A stretch of 20,929 bases of DNA from Firmicutes bacterium UBA5496 (GCA_002427015.1 DIPE01000094.1:1-20929); one strand, 5' to 3'. Numbered from the stretch's first letter, positions 6,565 to 14,074 are shown. Notes: generated from the letters alone by a model not told the origin. Program-made: numbers and translations.

Positions 6565-7618
6565 GCCGCCAATAATATTTTGCACTGATTCCCTTCTGAT
6601 TTAAAAGCTCCTTGAACCTGCCTGTAATCACCAGGGGAATCTGATGGAGACCAGCAAGAGAACTTTGGCCCATAAGGGCCAAGCCTGTTCGCATCTGCCT
6701 GAGATAATCTTCCACATAGTTTTTCGCCCCTGCCAATCCCCGGTTTCTCAGTTGCCAGAGGATGCTCCCGGCATTGCCGATGGCAGCGGCGCCAAGGCAC
6801 AGGCATTTGAGCGCGCTGATGCCGTCATCAACGCCCCCTGAAGCCAAGACATCGATTTTGGGGGCGTTTACAGCCACATCGGCCACACAGAGGGGTGTGG
6901 GCAGCCCCCAGGCGGCCAGGGGCAGCCACCAGTGGGAGGAATTGCGCCTGCCTTCAATCCGGGCGAAATTCGTCCCGCCGGTGCCGCTGACATCAACTGC
7001 CCGCACCCCGGCCCTGGCCAAGCTTGCAGCCTGGCTGGCGCCGATGCCAAAGCCTATTTCTTTAACCAGCACGGGCACGGACACCAGAGCGCAGATATCT
7101 GCCACGTTGGCCAGAAGCTTCTTATTGGCTCTCTCCCCCTCGGGCATTATGAACTCCTGGGCAGGGTTGAGGTAAAGCTGAAGGATCTGGGCTTCCACCA
7201 TCTCCACTGCTGCCTTAGCCTGCATTACCGTGGCCGTGGCAGGCAGGTTGGCCATAACTACACCTTCGGGATTGTATTTGCGCACCACCTGGTATGTAAA
7301 CTTAAGCTGAGGATTATGGATGCCAGCCTGCTGGGAACCAACTGCTATGGGCAAATTGAACTCTTTTGCCAGCACAGCCAGTTTGCGGTTCACGTTCTCG
7401 CTGACCAATGCCCCGCCGGTGATTGCATTGATGTACAGTGGTGATTGCACGGGAATGCCGCAATACTCTGTGGACAGATCTGTCTCTTCCGGACTAATTG
7501 TGGTCAGACAGTCATGGGGCAAGAGAATATCTTCATAGAGAGCAGTAAAAGAACATCTGAATCCTTGGGAAGCAAGGATCAGATGTTCTTTTTTCCGATT
7601 AATCCGGAACTTATTCAT
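6554..7618 (-). CDS. fni: Type 2 isopentenyl-diphosphate delta-isomerase
   Basis: FMN- and NADPH-dependent enzyme interconverting isopentenyl and dimethylallyl diphosphate. The 354-residue protein has the N-terminal phosphate-binding motif RKKEH (residues 8-12) and DLST. It also has INAITGGA, AVGSQQAG and LQLYLNPAQEFIMPEGE with the metal-binding glutamate 155, then VKEIGFG, GTGGTNFARIE and ASGGVDDG. The usual LQxHLN histidine is tyrosine 149, and AWGLPTP replaces the common GWGIPT. The start is ATG 7618, overlapping the ispH-rpsA stop by 8 nt, since RKKEH must be included. A 35-residue longer frame reading back into rpsA is implausible. A long hairpin occupies codons 9-24. Its position just after ispH-rpsA makes metabolic sense. 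Confidence 0.92.
   Translation of the reverse strand: MNKFRINRKKEHLILASQGFRCSFTALYEDILLPHDCLTTISPEETDLSTEYCGIPVQSPLYINAITGGALVSENVNRKLAVLAKEFNLPIAVGSQQAGIHNPQLKFTYQVVRKYNPEGVVMANLPATATVMQAKAAVEMVEAQILQLYLNPAQEFIMPEGERANKKLLANVADICALVSVPVLVKEIGFGIGASQAASLARAGVRAVDVSGTGGTNFARIEGRRNSSHWWLPLAAWGLPTPLCVADVAVNAPKIDVLASGGVDDGISALKCLCLGAAAIGNAGSILWQLRNRGLAGAKNYVEDYLRQMRTGLALMGQSSLAGLHQIPLVITGRFKELLNQKGISAKYYWRRGY
7547..7593. repeat. Long intragenic hairpin at the ispH-rpsA/fni junction
   Basis: Arms 7547-7567 and 7573-7592 are complementary over about 20 bp with one bulged A (7560 or 7561) and a 5-nt loop (7568-7572). On the plus strand the stem ends in six T residues (7589-7594), like a terminator for antisense transcripts. 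On the minus strand it is preceded by an A tract and ends in TTTT, about 18 nt after the rpsA stop and inside fni codons 9-24. It may act as a partial terminator or attenuator, or an RNA-stability element. Confidence 0.7.
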
Positions 7619-9602
7619 CCTCTTGATCGAAGAGATTGCCCAGGCGTTCACCAATGGTGGCGCCAATGGAGCTTTCCTGCGGCTTTTCTTCTTTGAAAGA
7701 TTTTTTGCCGGTTCTGACGGCATCCCGCATGCTCAGGCTAACCCGCTTAGCTTTAACGTCAATATCCAGGATATTGACCTTGACAATCTGGCCGGTAGCC
7801 AATACGTCTTCGGGCTTTTCCACATGCTCATCGGAAATCTGGGAAACATGCACAAGGCCGTCCACTCCGGGTATCAGTTCCACAAAGGCGCCGAAGTCAG
7901 CCAGGCGCACAACTTTGCCCTCTACGACATCGCCTGTTTTAAATTTAGTGGCGACTTCTGTCCAAGGATCAGGCAGAATCTTCTTGAGGCTCAGTGAAAC
8001 TCTTTCGGATTCGGGATCAACCTTGAGCACAAAGACTTCCAGTTCCTGATCTTCCTTGAGGACTTCACTGGGATGTTCCACCCGGTGATGAGCCAGTTCA
8101 GAGATATGAATCAGGCCATCGATGCCGCCAATATCCACAAAGGCGCCAAAGTTAGTGAGGCGGCGGACAATACCCTTGACTGTAGTTCCTTCTTCCAGCT
8201 TGGCCAGGGTTTCAGCCTTTTGGGATTCCTGTTCCCGCATGAGCTGGGCTTTTCTTGAGACAATAACCTTATTGCGGCGGCGTTCCAGTTCAATGACCAG
8301 CACTGATACTGTCTGGCCGACAAACTGGCTGAGATCCTCGACAAAGCGGAGATCCACCAGGGATGCGGGCATAAATGCCCTTAGTCCCAAGTCGACGATG
8401 AGCCCGCCCTTGACTACTTCCACAACCTGCCCGGAGACTGGAGTCTGATTTTCAAAGGCTTCTTTCACTGTCTTCCAAGCTTTGCTCTGGGTCAGCTTGC
8501 GCACTGAAAGTTCAAGCAAATCTTCGGTGAGCCGGGTAATTTCGGCTTCCAGTTCGTCGCCAACATTTACCAGTTCAGAGCAATTTTCAACCTTCCGGAA
8601 AGACAATTCATCTTTGCGGATGAGTCCTTCCATCTTGAAGCCGACATCGACGAGAACCTCATCGGGATTGACTTGAACGACTTTGCCAACGACTATATCG
8701 CCAACCGCCAGGGGTTTGCTTTGCTCTTCAAGAATTTCGTTGGAGTCCTCCTTTACTTCTTCGATGCCCTCATTATTAGTTTCCATCACCATATCCACAA
8801 CCTCCCTTATAATCCATTCCGGAGTCGAAGCGCCCGCGGCAATGCCAACGGTGGAGACATTGCTCAACCAATGGGGCTCAATATTATGTACTGATTGTAT
8901 ATGATGTGTTTCGACACCGGATTGCTTGCAAATGGCAACTAATTTGCCTGTATTGGCGCTGTTCTTGCCGCCAATAACCAACATGAGATTGCTCTTTTTC
9001 GCCAGTTCGGCAACTTCTCTTTGCCGCTCCCTGGTCGATGAGCAAATGGTATTGTGTACCTCAATATCTTGATACTTTTCTTGCAGTATCGCCAAAATTC
9101 CAGTCAGCTTCTCCTGGGCGAAAGTGGTTTGGACCACCACTGTCACCGGCAAATCCGTATGGATTTGGCTGATGGCGTCTTTGTCCTCAATTACAGAAAC
9201 CCCGAAACGGGCCCTTCCCACAATGCCCTGAACCTCTGGATGCTGGGCATCGCCTACAATAATCAGATAGCGGTTGTTCAAGGAATCGACAATGGAATGT
9301 ATCTTACTGACAAAAGGACAGGTAGCATCAACGATATTTTTGCCTGTAGCTTGGAGAGCTGCCATGACCGAGGGACTGACTCCATGGGATCTGACAACTA
9401 TAATTTCCTCAGGAGCTTCGGCAACTGAATCCAAGGTCCTGATCCCCTTGTCGGCCAGATGTTCAATCATCTGGGCATTGTGCACAAGGGGTCCGAAGGT
9501 TGCCACCCTCCCCGGTTTTCCTTGGCCGTGCTGCAGGGTTAATTTGACAGCCCGTTGCACTCCGGGACAAAAACCTGCATACTTAGAAACAATAACTTGC
9601 AT
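7611..9602 (-). CDS. ispH-rpsA: IspH (HMBPP reductase) fused to ribosomal protein S1-type domains
   Basis: The 663-residue protein joins two functions. Residues 1-270 are 4-hydroxy-3-methylbut-2-enyl diphosphate reductase, the last step of the methylerythritol phosphate pathway. The three 4Fe-4S cysteines are visible at 12 (FCPGV), 95 (DATCPF) and 187 (NTICSST), as are VRSHGV, DAQHPEV, GGKNSANT and GASTPEW. After an acidic linker (about 275-295) come four S1 RNA-binding repeats starting near residues 299, 383, 470 and 555. Repeats 3 and 4 carry the classic NFGAFVD and DFGAFVE cores. This fusion is known from many Clostridia. ATG 9602 has AGGAGG 5 nt upstream, and a strong promoter precedes it. 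Confidence 0.96.
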   Translation of the reverse strand: MQVIVSKYAGFCPGVQRAVKLTLQHGQGKPGRVATFGPLVHNAQMIEHLADKGIRTLDSVAEAPEEIIVVRSHGVSPSVMAALQATGKNIVDATCPFVSKIHSIVDSLNNRYLIIVGDAQHPEVQGIVGRARFGVSVIEDKDAISQIHTDLPVTVVVQTTFAQEKLTGILAILQEKYQDIEVHNTICSSTRERQREVAELAKKSNLMLVIGGKNSANTGKLVAICKQSGVETHHIQSVHNIEPHWLSNVSTVGIAAGASTPEWIIREVVDMVMETNNEGIEEVKEDSNEILEEQSKPLAVGDIVVGKVVQVNPDEVLVDVGFKMEGLIRKDELSFRKVENCSELVNVGDELEAEITRLTEDLLELSVRKLTQSKAWKTVKEAFENQTPVSGQVVEVVKGGLIVDLGLRAFMPASLVDLRFVEDLSQFVGQTVSVLVIELERRRNKVIVSRKAQLMREQESQKAETLAKLEEGTTVKGIVRRLTNFGAFVDIGGIDGLIHISELAHHRVEHPSEVLKEDQELEVFVLKVDPESERVSLSLKKILPDPWTEVATKFKTGDVVEGKVVRLADFGAFVELIPGVDGLVHVSQISDEHVEKPEDVLATGQIVKVNILDIDVKAKRVSLSMRDAVRTGKKSFKEEKPQESSIGATIGERLGNLFDQEDE

Positions 9603-9631
9603 GGTCTCCTCCTGTTGGTCTTAACCATTAC

Positions 9632-9660
9632 ATTATATATCATTTCGGCCTTCTTGACAA
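9632..9660 (-). promoter_or_regulatory. Sigma-A promoter for ispH-rpsA
   Basis: On the minus strand TTGTCA (9660-9655) is separated by exactly 17 nt from TATAAT (9637-9632), close to the consensus housekeeping promoter. It begins 2 nt after the cmk stop codon. Transcription would start near 9625, giving a short leader of about 22 nt containing AGGAGG ahead of ATG 9602. Confidence 0.85.
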
Positions 9661-9662
9661 AG

Positions 9663-10331
9663 TCATTTGATTTTTGCCAGGACTACATTAATCACTTCGC
9701 CTATATCCAAGCCGGAGGTATCTAATTCAATAGCATCATCGGCCTTGCGCAAGGGCGCATATTCCCGGGTAGAATCCAAATTGTCCCGTTTCGTGATATC
9801 TTCAAGGACAGTGGTAAAATCAATGTCAATGCCTTTAGCTGCTAATTCCTTGTATCTGCGCCTGGCCCGGATTTCAGCAGAAGCGGTGAGAAAAAATTTA
9901 TAATCTGCGTTGGGCAGGACAACGGTGCCAATATCTCTGCCCTCCATAACCACATTTGTGGAACTGGCCATTTGCCTTTGCAAGGACTTAAGACCTAAGC
10001 GGATTTCAGGCAGGGCGGCAACGTAGGATACCATTGCCGTAACCTCCTGGCTGCGAATAGCCTCGGTCAAATCCCTGGAACCATGGTAGATGCGCAAGTC
10101 ATCATCGGCGAAAATAAAAGCAAAATCAGCAGTTTCAGTTGTAGCCAGCATCTCCTGCTGATGTTCAGCGTCGATTTGAATGCCCTGTTCTAGGGCAAAT
10201 AAGGTCACGGCTCTGTACATCGCACCGGAATCAACGTATGTAAAGCCCAGTTTCCTGGCCACTGCCTTGGCGATAGTGCTCTTGCCTACTCCTGCAGGCC
10301 CGTCAAATACAATGGAAACAGTATCCGCCAT
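9663..10331 (-). CDS. cmk: Cytidylate kinase
   Basis: Phosphorylates CMP and dCMP to the diphosphates using ATP, in pyrimidine nucleotide recycling. The 222-residue protein has Walker A motif DGPAGVGKST (residues about 10-19), YVDSGAMYRAVT, the substrate motif EGRDIGTVVLPNA and the lid region ASAEIRARRRYKEL, all typical of Cmk. The ATG start at 10331 follows a purine-rich GGGAGGGGCAGGGG. A perfect TATAAT sits upstream (10364-10359) but with no good -35, so its own promoter is uncertain. It follows the YpfB-like small gene, the same order as in Bacillus subtilis. Unlike in many Clostridia, no plsC gene lies between cmk and ispH. Confidence 0.97.
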   Translation of the reverse strand: MADTVSIVFDGPAGVGKSTIAKAVARKLGFTYVDSGAMYRAVTLFALEQGIQIDAEHQQEMLATTETADFAFIFADDDLRIYHGSRDLTEAIRSQEVTAMVSYVAALPEIRLGLKSLQRQMASSTNVVMEGRDIGTVVLPNADYKFFLTASAEIRARRRYKELAAKGIDIDFTTVLEDITKRDNLDSTREYAPLRKADDAIELDTSGLDIGEVINVVLAKIK

Positions 10332-10415
10332 CCCCTGCCCCTCCCTAGGTGTTCATGAATTATAAACTTCGACATTTGCCGAAAGTAATCCTGCCTATGC
10401 GCCTAAGGCCTCCTA

Positions 10416-10580
10416 TTAGAGACCAGAATATTTATATACTGCGCCCTCCAGGCGGTTAAGCAGGACAAGAAGATCTGACCAAGACGGGTGATTAACCAAT
10501 AGCTGAAATAAAATCAACAAGCCAGTTAAGAGCAGAAATATTTTTATTAAAAGAGTTTCAATTTTATCCAGCAGCAACAT
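10416..10580 (-). CDS. Small YpfB/DUF5359-like membrane peptide
   Basis: A 54-residue frame with ATG at 10580 and stop TAA at 10416-10418, preceded by AAGGTG about 5 nt upstream. The product begins MLLLDKIETLLIKIFLLL and carries one hydrophobic helix (about residues 10-28, followed by FQLLVNH) and a C-terminal LNRLEGAVYKYSGL. This matches the layout of YpfB/DUF5359 proteins (an acidic-basic start, LIK, one membrane span, a late EG). In Bacillus subtilis ypfB lies immediately upstream of cmk, as this frame does. Function is unknown. The assignment rests on short-motif similarity, size and synteny. Confidence 0.65.
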   Translation of the reverse strand: MLLLDKIETLLIKIFLLLTGLLILFQLLVNHPSWSDLLVLLNRLEGAVYKYSGL

Positions 10581-10604
10581 ACCATCACCTTATTGGCTTG
10601 ATAT

Positions 10605-12482
10605 TTACAGCAGGCTGAAGTCTCCGTAAGCATGATACAGTTGCCTGATTTCTCCCAGCAAGCTCAAACGGTTAAAGCGCAAGGGCTGATCATTGGTATC
10701 TAAATCAACGCCATTGATGAAGCGCAGCAAAGGGTTTTTCAATTTTGCCAGCCGGGTCAGCGCCTGCTCCATATTTCTTTGCTGCAAATATTTCTTGACC
10801 TCTTCCCGGGCGCCCAGGTAAACCTCAAACAAATCGATTTCTTCCGGCTGCTCAAGAAACTCCCGGGCCGCTTCCTCATAATTGTAATCCCTGGCGCATA
10901 TCCTGTCCAGCAGCTTGCAGACTTCAGCGCAGTCTTCAACACAATTTTCTAAACCAGAGTCCTGCATAGTCTTTGCCTTCTGCACAACCACAAAGACATT
11001 ATCCGGCGCCGGGGCAGTGAGAACAGCGGCCACATCCTCGAGAAAATCCATCTCCAGCAAATAGTAATATAAGCGGTCGGCAAAAATCTTGAGCAGATAA
11101 TCCAAATCCTTGGTTCGCCAGGGCACCAGTCCCTGAGACTCATAAAGAGAGAGGGAAAATTTCAGCAGGCTGACGATAGAGATATCCAGGGGAACACTGG
11201 CAATTATCGCTATCATCTGATCAAACCAGTTTTTGACGCTCCTGTACTGGGACAACTTAAATTCACTCTGGTAGTATTGGCCGCAGATGCAGTCCAGCCT
11301 GTCCGCCACCCCCAGCAGAGCGCCAACAAGAGTATGAGGAAGTTTGCGGGAATACTTGCTGGGATGCCAGTGCTCGATAATCGCCGAAGCCACCATCTCT
11401 GGCGCCCCGGCCCGAAGGGCAATGATTGCCCCCATATGGCCGAGAAACTCGGGATGATTGCAGCAAGTAACTGCAGTAATATCAAGCTTGGCCATCTGGG
11501 AGGCCTGACGAGCTAAATCAGATACCTCCTGGCCGGCCTCGGCCTGACTGGCCATAGACAGGACACTCTTTTGGAGGCGCTGCTGTTTGTCATAGAAACT
11601 GCCCAACTTGCTCAGGTAGCACAAGGATTTCAGGCTTTGCAGGCGCTGGGGAAGACTTGGGAGCAAATCCTGAGCATAAGTCTCCCGAGCTTGCCGCAAT
11701 TCCCCATTGAGATCAGGAGGGTCACAGCCTTGATTGCAGACAAAAACAGCCTTGGACAGCAATTGGTCCCCGGCCGCACGCAAGGCAAAGAAACGCATTT
11801 TCTCCATAATAATTAAAGCCAGAATTTCTGGGATGTCGAGAAGTTCGGAGGCAATTTCCACAATCCGCGCAACCGGTTGCTCACAGTTAATTACTGCTTC
11901 ATTTATGATTGGTGACGTAACAATTTCACCGCCCAGGCTGGAAGCGGCGCTATGAAGCAATTGTCTGATTCTCTTTTCCCGTTGGTCGTTGTCAATAAAA
12001 ACCTTGTTTCTTGCCATTTCTCGCCAATAGTGCTGTGTGTCTCGAACCATTATTGTCTTGTTGCCTGCCAGGGTTTCCCGGCCTGCCACCAGGTTGCCCG
12101 CGGACACAGGCAAAACCTCGTTATCCACTAAAATCATGAGGCCGGAAGCTTTGGCCCAGGTATCCGGAATTGCAAGGCAAAAGCGCTGGCAAAGGGAAGA
12201 CACCGCCCGGGCCAAGACAGCCTTATCCCTGACGCGATCAGTGCCGGAACGCAAGCGCAGCCACAAGACAATCCGAAACCTGCTGAAAAAAACCTCCAGC
12301 CTTCTGATTTCAATATCCCGGCTGGCCAGTTCTTCTTTAAAAGAGGGCCGCACAAATTCATAGGCCCTAAGGGTTTGCCGATATCCAAGGCCGTCAAAGC
12401 GTATTTCCGCCAAAAGGTTTGCATGCCTCACTCCGCCGAAGATGAAACCCTCCTTCAAGACATAGGGCTCCCTATCCCTCAA
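10605..12482 (-). CDS. Orphan, diverged glycyl-tRNA synthetase beta-subunit-like protein
   Basis: Up to 625 residues, aligning by eye along most of GlyS: ANLLAEI near residue 21 (GlyS LLLEI), LMILVDNEVLPV..GNLVAGRET (115-137), FVCNQG (247-252), YLSKLGSFYDKQQRL (289-303), MAKLDITAV..HPEFLGHMG (330-351), IIEHWHP (368-374), LPHTLVGALLGVADRLD (381-397), and the C-terminal LRFNRLSLL...DFSLL. Several hallmark motifs are altered or gone: GTEELP reads RFDGLG, HQxYF reads KMRFF, the GNE block is shortened, and PTGSxDPFALRR is missing. About 90 N-terminal residues between the first helix and the RPIxW region are also deleted. It overlaps recO by 11 nt if the TTG at 12482 is used. TTG 12458, with AGGGAG 9 nt upstream, is an alternative. 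No glyQ adjoins. The frame is intact, so it is probably expressed; catalysis is doubtful. Confidence 0.85.
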   Translation of the reverse strand: MRDREPYVLKEGFIFGGVRHANLLAEIRFDGLGYRQTLRAYEFVRPSFKEELASRDIEIRRLEVFFSRFRIVLWLRLRSGTDRVRDKAVLARAVSSLCQRFCLAIPDTWAKASGLMILVDNEVLPVSAGNLVAGRETLAGNKTIMVRDTQHYWREMARNKVFIDNDQREKRIRQLLHSAASSLGGEIVTSPIINEAVINCEQPVARIVEIASELLDIPEILALIIMEKMRFFALRAAGDQLLSKAVFVCNQGCDPPDLNGELRQARETYAQDLLPSLPQRLQSLKSLCYLSKLGSFYDKQQRLQKSVLSMASQAEAGQEVSDLARQASQMAKLDITAVTCCNHPEFLGHMGAIIALRAGAPEMVASAIIEHWHPSKYSRKLPHTLVGALLGVADRLDCICGQYYQSEFKLSQYRSVKNWFDQMIAIIASVPLDISIVSLLKFSLSLYESQGLVPWRTKDLDYLLKIFADRLYYYLLEMDFLEDVAAVLTAPAPDNVFVVVQKAKTMQDSGLENCVEDCAEVCKLLDRICARDYNYEEAAREFLEQPEEIDLFEVYLGAREEVKKYLQQRNMEQALTRLAKLKNPLLRFINGVDLDTNDQPLRFNRLSLLGEIRQLYHAYGDFSLL

Positions 12483-13200
12483 ACAATGAGCGGAAAGCCT
12501 GTGCTTTAGTCTTTCCTTCTGTCAGCCAATTTATTAGACTGTCTACAATTTTTGTGGCAGTCATTGCTTGGGAACTGTACTGTCCCTTGAGCTGTGAAAA
12601 ACTTCTTTGCCCCAAAGCTTGAAGGAGGAGTAAATTCTCTGTATTTACATGTGTTTTCCCCTGCCCCCGACAGCGGGTACAGACCGCCCCCCCTGCCGGC
12701 CAATACAGCCAGCCGGATTCAAGTGGACCGCCACACTGAGAGCAATGAGAAAAGCCCATTTCATAACCCAGACTGGCGGCCAATTTCAGGCGAAAAGAAT
12801 CAAAGACAATTGGCTCGTAATCCTCTGTCTTCAGATGAAGCATGTAAGTCATCACCAGTTGAAAGGCTTCTGTTTCCCTGGCCTCCTCGGCGATGAGCAG
12901 GCGGCATAATTCCATTGCCGCAAAAGCGGCGCCGCTTTTCGCCCAGTCACGGCGCAAGGGGGAAAAACTGTCAATAATATCGGCCTGCCGCAAAATTGGC
13001 AGGCCTTTGCCGCAATAGATGACGTATTCTCCAAGTATGAAAAGCTGGACGGCTGCAGCTGATTTGCTTTTGACTTTGCGGCTGCCCTTGGCAATAAATT
13101 TAATCAGGTTCCCCGAACTGGTAAAGCAGCTGATAATCTGGTCGGCTTCACCCAGAGGAAATCCGTAAACAATAAAACCCGTCACCTTTTGCAGACGCAT
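12472..13200 (-). CDS. recO: DNA repair protein RecO
   Basis: Recombination mediator that loads RecA onto SSB-coated single-stranded DNA in the RecFOR pathway. The 242-residue protein has the N-terminal OB-fold (GFIVYGFPLGEADQIISCFTSSGNLIKFIAKGSRKVKSKSAAAVQLF). It also has a C-terminal helical domain with an intact zinc-binding CSQCG...CTRC (about residues 156-177). The ATG start shares one base with the era stop (TAATG), indicating coupling. The small yqzL gene and glyQ often found nearby in Firmicutes are missing. The protein is of normal length and looks functional. Confidence 0.96.
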   Translation of the reverse strand: MRLQKVTGFIVYGFPLGEADQIISCFTSSGNLIKFIAKGSRKVKSKSAAAVQLFILGEYVIYCGKGLPILRQADIIDSFSPLRRDWAKSGAAFAAMELCRLLIAEEARETEAFQLVMTYMLHLKTEDYEPIVFDSFRLKLAASLGYEMGFSHCSQCGGPLESGWLYWPAGGAVCTRCRGQGKTHVNTENLLLLQALGQRSFSQLKGQYSSQAMTATKIVDSLINWLTEGKTKAQAFRSLFEG

Positions 13201-14060
13201 TATTTATACCCCAGCCACCTAAGCTGATTGGGGTCTTTGCGCCAGTTCTTTTTTACTTTGACCCAGAGCTTAAGGTGCACTTTTTTTTCCAGCAGACTTT
13301 GGATCTGCAGCCTGGCGCCGGTGCCTATGATCTTAAGCATGCTCCCGCCCCTGCCTATGACTATCCCCTTATGAGATTCACGCTCGACGATGATGTTGGC
13401 CAGGATGGTGGCCTCGGTTTCCGATTCGGAAAAATCGACTATTTCTACAGCTATGCCGTGAGGCACCTCATCTTCCAGCTGCAGCAAGGCCTGTTCGCGA
13501 ATAAGTTCGGCAGCCAGCAGGCGATAGTCACAATCCATGAGCTGATCGGCGGGGTAAAGCAGTCCGCCGCTGGGCAAAAACCCTTTTACAGCTTCAATGA
13601 CTTCATCCAGATTAGTGCGGTTGCCGGCAGAAACCGCCACAACCTTGGCGAACCGCCCATCGGAATTAAAATTGTCAACAAGCTCCTGGGTTTGTTTAGG
13701 GAAAAGGAGGTCAATCTTATTTAGGACAAGAATAACCGGCTTTCCCTGGGTGATTTCCGGACCCAATTCCGGTTGGGGCCTTGTGGCATCCAAAATATAG
13801 AGGACAACATCGCTGTTGGCCACGGAATTTTGAATCTCCCGGACCATAAATTCTCCCAGTTTGTTCTTGGGTTGATGCAATCCGGGGGTATCGACAAAGA
13901 CAATTTGATAATCTTCTGCAGTCAGAATACAGCGCAGTTGCCTCCGGGTTGTCTGACTCTTCTCAGAAGTAATGAGCAAGCGATCACCTATAAGAGCGTT
14001 GATCAGCGTTGATTTTCCTGCGTTGGGCGCACCTGTTACAGCTACAAAGCCGCTCTTGAT
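13200..14060 (-). CDS. era: GTPase Era, apparently starting at ATC
   Basis: Essential GTPase that binds the 3' end of 16S rRNA during 30S maturation. With the start proposed here it has 286 residues. G1 is GAPNAGKST (10-18), then SQTTRRQLRCILT as switch I, DTPGLHQPKNKLGEFM as G3, NKID as G4, and a C-terminal KH domain with GIVIGRGGSMLKIIG. The frame has no ATG, GTG or TTG before a TTG at 13979, which would delete the P-loop and cannot be the real start. AGGAGG (14074-14069) stands 8 nt before ATC (14060-14058), and translation from there reads xKSGFVAVTGAPNAGKST, the normal Era N-terminus. The start is therefore a rare ATC codon, or an ATG altered by mutation or assembly error. It lies 14 nt after the cdd stop. 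Confidence 0.93.
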   Translation of the reverse strand: MKSGFVAVTGAPNAGKSTLINALIGDRLLITSEKSQTTRRQLRCILTAEDYQIVFVDTPGLHQPKNKLGEFMVREIQNSVANSDVVLYILDATRPQPELGPEITQGKPVILVLNKIDLLFPKQTQELVDNFNSDGRFAKVVAVSAGNRTNLDEVIEAVKGFLPSGGLLYPADQLMDCDYRLLAAELIREQALLQLEDEVPHGIAVEIVDFSESETEATILANIIVERESHKGIVIGRGGSMLKIIGTGARLQIQSLLEKKVHLKLWVKVKKNWRKDPNQLRWLGYK

Positions 14061-14074
14061 AAGGTATCCCTCCT
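14058..14074 (-). promoter_or_regulatory. Shine-Dalgarno and ATC start of era
   Basis: AGGAGG at 14074-14069 begins right after the cdd stop codon (TAA, 14077-14075), followed by an 8-nt spacer and ATC at 14060-14058. This is ideal initiation spacing, and no standard start codon is available in the era frame. The site therefore decides the era start. Confidence 0.75.

Noticed and set aside
7619..7723. Extended fni start reading back 35 residues into ispH-rpsA
   Set aside because: The extra residues are basic and low-complexity, unrelated to Fni, and overlap the S1 tail. ATG 7618 gives the standard N-terminus.
10359..10388. Promoter for cmk: perfect TATAAT at 10364-10359
   Set aside because: No acceptable -35 at 16-18 nt (best TTACTT, two matches); kept only as a note under cmk.
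10371..10390. Short imperfect inverted repeat (CTTTCG/CGAAG) in the cmk leader
   Set aside because: Only five paired bases with a bulge; indistinguishable from chance.
13977..13979. TTG as the era start
   Set aside because: It would remove the whole P-loop, which is intact and in frame just upstream behind a perfect ribosome site.
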